DNA of 19,841 nucleotides from URHD0088 sp041488295 (GTDB lineage: Bacteria; Pseudomonadota; Alphaproteobacteria; ATCC43930; CGMCC-115725), in assembly GCA_041488295.1 (NCBI GenBank), contig JBGPOZ010000063.1, positions 1-19,841 of the forward strand. Reading direction: 5' to 3'. Shown one piece after another: positions 13,642 to 19,841 of the stretch. The notes under the pieces were generated by a model. The model was not told where the DNA came from and did not search any database. It saw only the letters and a program-made list of their open reading frames with translations. The translations under genes and the position numbers were made by a program. How positions within the stretch are numbered: the first letter of the stretch is position 1; every line of letters starts with the position of its first letter.

Positions 13642-14940
13642 ATGGCGAAAAGCTTTGCATGGAGCAGCGCCGCCGCCGCGGCGCTGTTGGTGAGCGCGGT
13701 CGCAGGGACGACGGTACCAGGGGCGCGCGCCGAAGACGTGACAATCAATGTCTGGAGCCACGAGGCCGACGAGGACGCCAAGGTCGCCTACCGCGAGCTC
13801 GCGGCTAAGAACCTCGAAAAGGCGCATCCCGGCGTTCACGTCAAGATCACCTGGTACGAGAAGAACCCGCTTCTCGCCGCGCTGAAGACGGCGCTTCCGG
13901 CGGGTCAAGGACCCGACGTGCTTTATGTCGAGCCGGACTGGACCGAATACGTCGACGCCGGCTATCTCGAGCCGCTCGATAAGCTCGTCGATTGGAGCAC
14001 GATCGAGCCGTGGGCGCGGCAGGTCTGGGTGCATGACGGCAAGACCTATGGCGTGCCGCAGGAGGCCTACACCAACGAGATTTATTACAACAAGGACCTC
14101 TTGAAGAAGCTCGGAGTCGAGCTGCCGGCGAATGCGCAATTCACCCAAGCGCAATTCCTAGACCTCGTGAAGAAGGCAAAGGCGGCGGGCATGACGCCGA
14201 TCGCGCAAGGCGTCGGCGACCGGCCGTTCCCCGGCGCCTATATCATCGGCGAGGCGCTGCTGCGCAAGCTCGGCAAGGACGATTACCGCAAGCTCTGGAC
14301 CGGCAATCTGTCCTATGAAGATCCGCGCGTCGTTGACGTCTTCAAATGGACGAAGGAGCTGGTCGATGCCGGCGCCTATCCCAAGAACTTCATGACCTTG
14401 AAGCTCGGCGAATCGCACTACTACTTCTATACGAAGCCGGGCGCTTTGATGCTGCCGATGGGGAGCTGGTACACGGGGCGCGCCTTCGTCCCGGAGGAGA
14501 AGGGCGGCCAACCCAAGGACTTCCCGATCGGCATCATGCAGTTTCCGGCGATGGATGGCGGCGCCTGCAATCAGTGCAAGACCTCGGCCGTCGGGGCCAG
14601 CTTTGCGATCAACGCCGCGAGCAAGCACAAGGACATCGCCGCCGAGTACCTCAACGCGATGTCGACCCCGGAGATGGGCAAGCGCTGGATCGAGACGATC
14701 TATCTTCAGACCGGGATCAAGGCGGATGTGAAACAGTTCAGCGGCCCCTATGCCGCATATTTCACCGAGCTGATGGAGCGGCAGAAGGGCACCGACTATT
14801 TCATCGGCGGCCCGCGCGATCTCATCCAGGGGCAATGCAAGGACAGCTTCGCGCAGGTCGTGAACAGCGCCTTCCCGGGCGGGCTTCTCCCGGTCGACGA
14901 GGCCGTCAAGATGATGAACACCGCTTGCTACAAGGGGTGA
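13642..14940 (+). CDS. Sugar ABC transporter, substrate-binding protein
   Basis: Periplasmic extracellular solute-binding protein (family 1) of 432 aa that would deliver a carbohydrate to the permeases encoded downstream. The signal peptide is about residues 1-30 (MAKSFAWSSAAAAALLVSAV to GARA, then EDVTINVWSHE). The body shows typical family-1 features: an FxDxxxxVHVKITWYE-like opening (HPGVHVKITWY), GQGPDVLYVEPDWTEYVDAGYLEPLD, YGVPQEAYTNEIYYNKDLLKK and a late MLPMGSWYTG segment. Four Cys in the C-terminal third (ACNQCK, GQCKD, TACYKG) may form disulfides. GGGAGGAA precedes the ATG at 13642, and the upstream in-frame start at 13495 is rejected. It is the first gene of the operon, and the next gene lies 82 bp on, beyond a strong hairpin. 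The exact sugar is unknown. Confidence 0.94.
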   Translation: MAKSFAWSSAAAAALLVSAVAGTTVPGARAEDVTINVWSHEADEDAKVAYRELAAKNLEKAHPGVHVKITWYEKNPLLAALKTALPAGQGPDVLYVEPDWTEYVDAGYLEPLDKLVDWSTIEPWARQVWVHDGKTYGVPQEAYTNEIYYNKDLLKKLGVELPANAQFTQAQFLDLVKKAKAAGMTPIAQGVGDRPFPGAYIIGEALLRKLGKDDYRKLWTGNLSYEDPRVVDVFKWTKELVDAGAYPKNFMTLKLGESHYYFYTKPGALMLPMGSWYTGRAFVPEEKGGQPKDFPIGIMQFPAMDGGACNQCKTSAVGASFAINAASKHKDIAAEYLNAMSTPEMGKRWIETIYLQTGIKADVKQFSGPYAAYFTELMERQKGTDYFIGGPRDLIQGQCKDSFAQVVNSAFPGGLLPVDEAVKMMNTACYKG

Positions 14941-14970
14941 CGGCGAAGAGCGAACGGATGCGGCCAGAGC

Positions 14971-15003
14971 GATCTCCTCTCCCCGTGCGGGAGAGGAGGA
15001 TCG
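14971..15003 (+). terminator. Strong intercistronic stem-loop (partial attenuator or mRNA stabiliser)
   Basis: GATC-TCCTCTCCC pairs with GGGAGAGGA-GGATC around the loop CGTGC, with one bulged base. No T-run follows. It sits between the binding-protein gene and the first permease gene, as the REP hairpins of malE-malF do, where such structures protect the upstream message and give more binding protein than permease. The core CTCCTCTCCC...GGGAGAGGAG resembles a dispersed intergenic repeat of alphaproteobacteria. Confidence 0.7.
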
Positions 15004-15022
15004 CCGCAGCGCGCGCTTCGGC

Positions 15023-15967
15023 ATGACGATCTCTGCGAGACTCGCGCACCTCATCGGACGCGGCCGCGCCGAAATCGACGCACGGCGTGCCTCACCCGGC
15101 ACGCTTCTCATCTTTCTCGCGCCGGCGCTCCTCATCTATGCCGGCTTCACCGTCTATCCGGTGCTGCGCACTTTTTACAACAGCGTGCACGCGATCAAGC
15201 CGCACAATGTCGAGGAGTTCGTCGGCTTCGCCAATTTCGCGGCGCTCCTCACCACTGATGTCGTGTTCTGGAAGGCGGTCACGAACACCGCAATCTTCGG
15301 CATCGTGGCCACAATCGCCGATGTGCTGGGCGGTCTGCTCCTCGCGCTCTGCCTCTTTTCGGGCGCGCCCTTCGCCAAATCGCTGCGCGTCCTTTGGTTC
15401 ACGCCGGTCCTCATGTCCTACGTCGTCGTCGGCATCATCTGGGTGTGGATCTACGATTACGACTGGGGCCTCGCGAACGCGATTCTTCGGTGGCTCGGCC
15501 TCGGCGCCTTCGAGCAATCGTGGCTGGGCGATCCGCGAACGGCGCTCTGGTCGGTGATGACGACGCACATCTGGAAGTGGCTCGGCTTCAACATGATCAT
15601 CTTCCTCGCGGCGCTCTATGCGCTGCCGGAGGAGGTGCTGGGCGCCGCCGAGCTCGACAATTGCGGCTGGCTCGCGAAGCTCGTCTACATCATCATTCCG
15701 ATGTTGCGGCCGACGATCGTCAATCTCCTCGTCCTGTCGTTCATCGGCAAGATGATGATCTTCGATCTCGTCTGGATCATGACCGGCGGCGGCCCGCTCT
15801 GGTCGACCGAGACGGTCTCGACCTATGTCTACAAACGCGCCTTCGATTGGAACACGTTCGATTTGGGATATCCCTCGGCGATCGCGGTTCTGTGGTTCGC
15901 CATCATCCTCATTTTCGTCGTGCTCATGACGCAGTTGCTGCGCCAGCGCGACAAGCTCGAGTTCTGA
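15023..15967 (+). CDS. Sugar ABC transporter permease (MalF/UgpA-like)
   Basis: Inner-membrane permease of 314 aa. Six membrane segments are visible, starting with LLIFLAPALLIYAGFTVYPV (about 29-48), and there is a large periplasmic loop after the first (NSVHAIKPHNVEEFVGFANF). The cytoplasmic EAA loop that docks the ATPase is AAELDNCGWLAKLVYIIIPM (about 209-228), followed by LRPTIVNLLVLSFIGKMMIF. It belongs to the binding-protein-dependent carbohydrate-uptake (CUT1) group by this loop and by its neighbours. No good ribosome site precedes the ATG at 15023. The nearest GGAGG is over 20 nt upstream, inside the hairpin, so expression may be low. The next permease starts 4 nt after its stop. Confidence 0.94.
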   Translation: MTISARLAHLIGRGRAEIDARRASPGTLLIFLAPALLIYAGFTVYPVLRTFYNSVHAIKPHNVEEFVGFANFAALLTTDVVFWKAVTNTAIFGIVATIADVLGGLLLALCLFSGAPFAKSLRVLWFTPVLMSYVVVGIIWVWIYDYDWGLANAILRWLGLGAFEQSWLGDPRTALWSVMTTHIWKWLGFNMIIFLAALYALPEEVLGAAELDNCGWLAKLVYIIIPMLRPTIVNLLVLSFIGKMMIFDLVWIMTGGGPLWSTETVSTYVYKRAFDWNTFDLGYPSAIAVLWFAIILIFVVLMTQLLRQRDKLEF

Positions 15968-15971
15968 GCCG

Positions 15972-16811
15972 GTGACTGCGACCGCGGCATGGTGGGGATA
16001 TCTGCGGCGCACGCCGTTGCTGCTCTTCGTTTCGCTCTACACGGTCGTTACCGGCGGCCCCTTTCTCTGGGTCGCGATCATGTCCGTGCGCACGACGCCG
16101 GAGATCTTCGCCAGCCCCTATGCGCTGCCGAGCCGGTTTCATTGGGAGAAATTCGCCGACGCCTGGACGAAGTCGAATTACAGCACCTATTTCTGGAACA
16201 GCATCGTCGTCGTCGTCACCGCGGTGACGATCCTCACGATCATCGGCGCCATGGTCGCGCATTGCCTCGCGCGCTATCGGTTCCGCGGCAATCGGCTGGT
16301 GCGGTTCGTCATACTCTCGGGACTGATCCTGCCGCCGCAGCTTCTCATCCTGTCGCTCTTCCAGATCCTGCTCGACTACGGTCTCTACAACACCCTGACC
16401 GGATTGATCGCCGTCTACGTCGCCGGCCATCTCGCCATGACCGTTTACATCCTCGAAGGGTTCTTCGCACAGATTCCGCAAGATCTGTTCGATGCGGCCC
16501 GCATGGACGGCTATGCGGATTTCGAGATCTTCTGGAAGATCACCCTGCCGATCGGCGCACCGGCGCTCTTCACGACGGTGATGTTGAACTTCATCATTCT
16601 CTGGAACGAATTCCTTTACGCGGTGGTGCTCCTCACCGAGGACAGCAAGCGCACCTTGCCGCTCGGCATCATGCATTTCATGGGCAGTCACCAGCTCGAT
16701 GTCGGCATGGTCGCGACCGGTCTCATGATCGCGATCGGTCCGGTCATTCTGCTTTATGCGTTCTTCTCCGAGACGATGATCAAGGGCATGACGGCGGGAG
16801 CGGTGCGCTGA
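15972..16811 (+). CDS. Sugar ABC transporter permease (MalG/UgpE-like)
   Basis: Second inner-membrane permease, 279 aa, with a GTG start 4 nt after the preceding stop, which suggests translational coupling. The first membrane segment is TPLLLFVSLYTVVTGGPFLWVAIMS (about 14-38), followed by the usual MalG-type periplasmic stretch (PEIFASPYALPSRFHWEKFADAW). The EAA loop is FDAARMDGYADFEIFWKITLP. It would heterodimerise with the permease encoded upstream. The stop TGA shares its last base with the ATG of the ATPase gene (TGATG), the normal overlap of such operons. No ATG alternative exists near the N-terminus. Confidence 0.94.
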   Translation: MTATAAWWGYLRRTPLLLFVSLYTVVTGGPFLWVAIMSVRTTPEIFASPYALPSRFHWEKFADAWTKSNYSTYFWNSIVVVVTAVTILTIIGAMVAHCLARYRFRGNRLVRFVILSGLILPPQLLILSLFQILLDYGLYNTLTGLIAVYVAGHLAMTVYILEGFFAQIPQDLFDAARMDGYADFEIFWKITLPIGAPALFTTVMLNFIILWNEFLYAVVLLTEDSKRTLPLGIMHFMGSHQLDVGMVATGLMIAIGPVILLYAFFSETMIKGMTAGAVR

Positions 16812-17935
16812 TGGGCGAAGTCGCGATCGCGGGATTGAGCAAGCGATACGGCGGCAGTATCGAGGCCGCCGTCATGGATTTCAGCCTCAACGTCGCCGAT
16901 GGCGAGTTCATGGTCCTGCTTGGCCCATCGGGTTGCGGCAAATCCTCGGTGCTGCGCATGATCGCCGGGCTCGAGCCGATCACCGCCGGGACCGTCGCGA
17001 TCGACGGCAAGGTGATGAACGAGGTGCCCGCCAAGGACCGCGACATCGCCATGGTGTTCCAGTCCTACGCGCTCTATCCGCATATGGATGTCTTCAACAA
17101 TCTCGCCTTCGGCCTGCGCCGACGCGGCGTTCCGCGCGACGAGATCGAGAAGCGCGTCAAGAGCGTCGCGGCGAAGCTCGGCCTCGCGCCGTTTCTCCAG
17201 CGCAAGCCGCACGCGCTCTCGGGTGGGCAGCGTCAGCGCGTGGCGCTGGGGCGCGCCATCGTGCGCGACCCCAAGGTCTTCCTCTTCGACGAGCCGCTTT
17301 CCAATCTCGATGCCGCGCTGCGCGTCTCGACACGCAACGAGCTCATCCGCCAGCAGCATGAGATCGGCATCACGACGATCTACGTCACGCACGACCAGGT
17401 CGAAGCGATGACGATGGGCCATCGCATCTGCATCATGGACAAGGGCGAGGTCGTGCAGATCGGGCCGCCGCTCGAGGTCTACCGCAACCCGGCAAACACC
17501 TTTGTCGCGCGCTTTCTCGGCAATCCGCCGATGAATTTGCTTCCGGTCGCGCTCGCCGCGGATGGCGGGTCGATCCGGCCGCAGTTCGACGGCGTCTCCT
17601 TGCCTCTTGCGGGATGGTCCGACGGCGCGCTCGCCCCCTACCGGAACGGCAAGGTGCTGCTCGGGATTCGGCCCGAGGATCTCTACGAAGGCACGCCGCG
17701 GCCGGGCGACGAGCGGTTGGTGCCGATCGGGATGCGTGTCGCCGCAGTCGAGCCGCTCGGCGCCGAAACGCTTCTCGTTCTGACGCCGCGCCAAGCGACG
17801 GAAGAGGTCATCGCGCGCATCGGCCGCGAGACGCGGTTGCGCCCGGGCGATGATGCGACGATCCTCGTCGACACGACGACGCTTCATCTCTTCGATGCGG
17901 CAACGACGCGGGCCATTGCCCGAGATCGCGTTTGA
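16811..17935 (+). CDS. Sugar ABC transporter ATP-binding protein (MalK/UgpC-like)
   Basis: Cytoplasmic ATPase of 374 aa that powers the importer. The Walker A is GPSGCGKSS (38-46), the Q-loop is Q84 (MVFQSYALYPHM), the signature is LSGGQRQRVALGRA (136-149), the Walker B is VFLFDEPLSNLDA with E161, and the H-loop is H194 (YVTHDQVEAM). All catalytic residues are intact. The C-terminal ~130 residues form the regulatory TOBE/MalK-type domain (FLGNPPMNLLPV, then LLGIRPEDLYEG and MRVAAVEPLGAETLL). The start at 16811 is fixed by the MGEVAIAGLSKRYGG opening and by the 1-base overlap with the permease stop. A longer frame opening at 15989 runs through the permease gene in another frame and is not real. 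Confidence 0.95.
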   Translation: MGEVAIAGLSKRYGGSIEAAVMDFSLNVADGEFMVLLGPSGCGKSSVLRMIAGLEPITAGTVAIDGKVMNEVPAKDRDIAMVFQSYALYPHMDVFNNLAFGLRRRGVPRDEIEKRVKSVAAKLGLAPFLQRKPHALSGGQRQRVALGRAIVRDPKVFLFDEPLSNLDAALRVSTRNELIRQQHEIGITTIYVTHDQVEAMTMGHRICIMDKGEVVQIGPPLEVYRNPANTFVARFLGNPPMNLLPVALAADGGSIRPQFDGVSLPLAGWSDGALAPYRNGKVLLGIRPEDLYEGTPRPGDERLVPIGMRVAAVEPLGAETLLVLTPRQATEEVIARIGRETRLRPGDDATILVDTTTLHLFDAATTRAIARDRV

Positions 17936-17947
17936 ACGGACGGCGGC

Positions 17948-18778
17948 ATGGCCATGGCACAAGCTCGGATCATCGACACCCACGCTCACATCATCGACCT
18001 CACGCGATTTCCGCTCGCGCCCGGCCCGGGCTACAAGCCGCGCGCCGAGGAGGCCGGGACCAGCGAGGAATTCTGTGCCGTGCTCGACGCGCACGGCGTC
18101 GCCCACGCGCTTCTCGTCCAGCCGAGCGGCTACGGCTACGACAACAGTGCGATGCTCGATGCCATGGCGCGCAACCCCGGCCGGTTCAAAGCGATCGCGG
18201 TCGTCGATCCGGAAACGCCCGAGCGCGAGCTCGCGGCGCTCGCGGCACATGGCGTCGTCGGCGTGCGTTTCAATCTCGTCAGCTATCGATCCGACGCACT
18301 GTCCGCGGGAGCCGAGCCCTTCCTTGCGCGATTGAAGGCGCTGGGCTGGTTCGCGCAGATCTTCGCCGATGATTCGCAATGGCCCGCCGTCGCCGCCGTG
18401 CTCCGCCGCAGCGGGGTCAAGGTGCTCGTCGATCATTTCGGGGTTCACGACCCTACGGCCGGCGTGGGGCAGCCCGGTTTTCAGGCGGTGCTCGCACTCG
18501 GGCGCGAGGGGAATTCGACGGTGAAGCTCTCGGCGCCCTTCCGCATCTCCCGCGAAAAGGATGGCTTCGCCGATCTCGACCCGTTCGCCGAGGCGCTCAT
18601 CGCGTCCTTCGGCATCGAGCGTTGCATCTGGGGCTCGGATTGGCCCTTCATCAATTTCCCGGGCGGCTTTCGCTACGATGCGGCGCTACGGGCCGTGGAG
18701 CGCTGGTTGAAGACGCCCGCGCAGCGCGAGGCGGTGCGATGGTCCAATCCGGCTCGGCTCTTCGGGTTCGGAGGATAG
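17948..18778 (+). CDS. Amidohydrolase-family lactonase (COG3618-like)
   Basis: TIM-barrel metal-dependent hydrolase of 276 aa. Metal and catalytic residues visible are D10-T-H12-x-H14 (IIDTHAHIID), H163 (VLVDHFG) and D231 (CIWGSDWPF). The layout is that of sugar and pyrone lactone hydrolases such as PDC, fuconolactone or rhamnonolactone hydrolases. A D-galactarolactone isomerase-type activity is also possible. It begins 12 nt after the ATPase stop, and a second in-frame ATG at 17954 is an equally good start since no strong ribosome site is visible. With the dehydrogenase that follows, it suggests sugar to lactone to acid conversion. That pathway is inferred from gene order; the substrate is not proven. 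Confidence 0.88.
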   Translation: MAMAQARIIDTHAHIIDLTRFPLAPGPGYKPRAEEAGTSEEFCAVLDAHGVAHALLVQPSGYGYDNSAMLDAMARNPGRFKAIAVVDPETPERELAALAAHGVVGVRFNLVSYRSDALSAGAEPFLARLKALGWFAQIFADDSQWPAVAAVLRRSGVKVLVDHFGVHDPTAGVGQPGFQAVLALGREGNSTVKLSAPFRISREKDGFADLDPFAEALIASFGIERCIWGSDWPFINFPGGFRYDAALRAVERWLKTPAQREAVRWSNPARLFGFGG

Positions 18779-18782
18779 CGTC

Positions 18783-19814
18783 ATGGCGAAACTGAAACCG
18801 GGCGCGCCGGTCAAGGTGGCACTCGCCGGCGCCGGCATGATCAGCTGGTATCATCTCGTCGCATGGCGGAAGCTGGGGGAGCGCGTCGACCTCGTCGCCA
18901 TCTGCGATCCCGATCCGACGCACGCGAAGCGGCGTGCCGAGGAGTTCGGCATTCCGCAAATCTACCAGGATCGCGATGCGATGCTGGCGGCGGAGGCGAT
19001 CGACGCGCTCGACGTTGCCTCGCCCCGAAAGACGCATGCCGCGTGGGTCGAAGCCGCGGCGGCGCGCGGCATCGACGTCTTGTGCCAGAAACCGCTGACG
19101 CCGACGCTCGGCGAGGCCGAGGATCTCGTTCGCCGCGTCGACGGCAAGCTCCGCCTCATGGTGCATGAGAATTGGCGCTTCCGGCCGTGGTACCGCGAGC
19201 TGAAAAACTGGATTGTGGCGGATGCGCTCGGCGAGATCGTTCTCGCCCGCATGGCGATGATCAATTCGGGCTTTCTGCCCGACGATACCGGTCGGCGTCC
19301 TGCCTTCGTGCGCCAACCCTTCATGCAGCACGAGGAGCGTTTGATGATCGCCGAGGTGCTGATCCATCACCTCGACGTCATGCGCTTTCTCTGCGGCGAG
19401 CTCCGCGTTGCCGGTGCATTGACCAGCCATACGCTTGCCGACGTCGCCGGCGAGACCGCGGCGACGATCTTCCTGGAAAACGCTGCGGGCGCCGCGGTGG
19501 AAGTCGTCGGAACGATGGCGGCGCCGGGATATCCGCCGCGCGTCCCGGACCGGCTCGAAATCATCGGACGCAAGGCGAGTGCGATCTTCGAGAACAACGA
19601 GTTGCGCCTTCTCGGCGCCGATCCGCGTCGCGAAACGTACGATCTCGATCAGGGCTACCAGGCGAGCTTCGACGGCGTTATCGCGCATTTCGTCGATTGC
19701 CTTGCGACGGGAGCACCTTTCGAGACGAACCCCGGCGACAACCTCGAAACCTTGCGGCTGGTCGAGCACGCCTATTGGGCGGCGGGCTCGCACCGCCGAC
19801 CGATCCGCTCATAG
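18783..19814 (+). CDS. Gfo/Idh/MocA-family NAD(P)-dependent dehydrogenase
   Basis: Sugar or polyol dehydrogenase family member of 343 aa. The N-terminal Rossmann domain has the loop GAGMIS (16-21), and the family's E-K-P motif appears as Q-K103-P (VLCQKPLT). The C-terminal domain contains EVLIHHLDVMRF (191-202), with the His/Asp expected at the active site. It starts 4 nt after the lactonase stop and is thus the sixth gene of the transport operon. A plausible role is oxidation of the imported sugar at C1 or on the ring, feeding the neighbouring lactonase. This is inference from the neighbours. The gene is complete. Its stop lies within a 15-bp tandem repeat at the window edge. Confidence 0.92.
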   Translation: MAKLKPGAPVKVALAGAGMISWYHLVAWRKLGERVDLVAICDPDPTHAKRRAEEFGIPQIYQDRDAMLAAEAIDALDVASPRKTHAAWVEAAAARGIDVLCQKPLTPTLGEAEDLVRRVDGKLRLMVHENWRFRPWYRELKNWIVADALGEIVLARMAMINSGFLPDDTGRRPAFVRQPFMQHEERLMIAEVLIHHLDVMRFLCGELRVAGALTSHTLADVAGETAATIFLENAAGAAVEVVGTMAAPGYPPRVPDRLEIIGRKASAIFENNELRLLGADPRRETYDLDQGYQASFDGVIAHFVDCLATGAPFETNPGDNLETLRLVEHAYWAAGSHRRPIRS

Positions 19815-19841
19815 AACGCCCGCTCATAGAGCGCCCGCTCA
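19806..19841. repeat. 15-bp tandem repeat spanning the dehydrogenase stop codon
   Basis: CGCTCATAGAACGCC (19806-19820) is followed by CGCTCATAGAGCGCC (19821-19835) and then CGCTCA at the window's end. One base differs between the two full units. Each unit contains CGC TCA TAG, so the Arg-Ser-stop is repeated in frame. The array is cut by the window edge, so its length is unknown. Confidence 0.85.

Noticed and set aside
15989..16810. Long N-terminal extension of the ATPase frame through the permease gene
   Set aside because: The extension is Arg/His-rich out-of-frame translation of the permease. The ATPase domain starts at the ATG at 16811.
16754..18448. Minus-strand open frame of 564 codons opposite the ATPase and lactonase genes
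   Set aside because: It is a classic antisense shadow of two well-supported genes, with no motif.

Overview
The window is GC-rich, densely coded DNA whose proteins look alphaproteobacterial, most like Hyphomicrobiales (Rhizobiales) and relatives. The reasons are the gene families, the overlapping sugar ABC-transporter operon, the alphaproteobacterial style of chemoreceptor, and a perfect FNR/FixK-type box. This placement is an inference from style, since there is no rRNA or other phylogenetic marker. I see no tRNA, rRNA, CRISPR array or intact transposase.

Layout. (1) 1-2346, minus strand: a methyl-accepting chemotaxis protein followed by a stand-alone CheY-like receiver protein, with hairpins between them. 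(2) 2347-4221: a gene-poor stretch. It holds a ~150-bp repeat cluster that looks like the debris of a REP/RAYT-type element. After it come four small plus-strand genes: a 35-aa membrane peptide, a 64-aa lipoprotein, a 56-aa acidic protein and a 78-aa exported PepSY-like protein. (3) 4237-6821, minus strand: a compact three-gene operon. It encodes a 388-aa protein with three YjgF/RidA-like units in one chain, then two different 225-aa 2-oxoglutarate/Fe(II) oxygenases. A perfect FNR/FixK palindrome lies 70 nt upstream of its first start codon. (4) 7427-8524, plus strand: a small secreted Cys-containing protein and an AlaX-type alanyl-tRNA editing protein with a changed zinc-site residue.

(5) 8517-12163: a LysR regulator divergent from a quinone-oxidoreductase-like MDR enzyme, followed by an F420-reductase-like NADP-binding protein and an Hsp31/DJ-1-type protein. 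This looks like an electrophile or redox-stress module. (6) 12273-13412, minus strand: an alanine-racemase-fold PLP protein that keeps the PLP lysine but lacks the hallmark catalytic tyrosines and the arginine that contacts the cofactor ring. (7) 13642-19814, plus strand: a carbohydrate ABC-transporter operon (binding protein, two permeases, ATPase), then a lactonase-type amidohydrolase and a Gfo/Idh/MocA dehydrogenase. It reads as uptake plus oxidation and lactone hydrolysis of a sugar or sugar acid. A 23-bp near-palindrome sits before the first gene, and a strong hairpin separates the binding-protein gene from the permeases.

The best candidate for something undescribed is region 3: a pseudo-trimeric Rid protein with two oxygen-dependent oxygenases under an apparent oxygen-responsive site. 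The second is the atypical racemase-fold protein of region 6.
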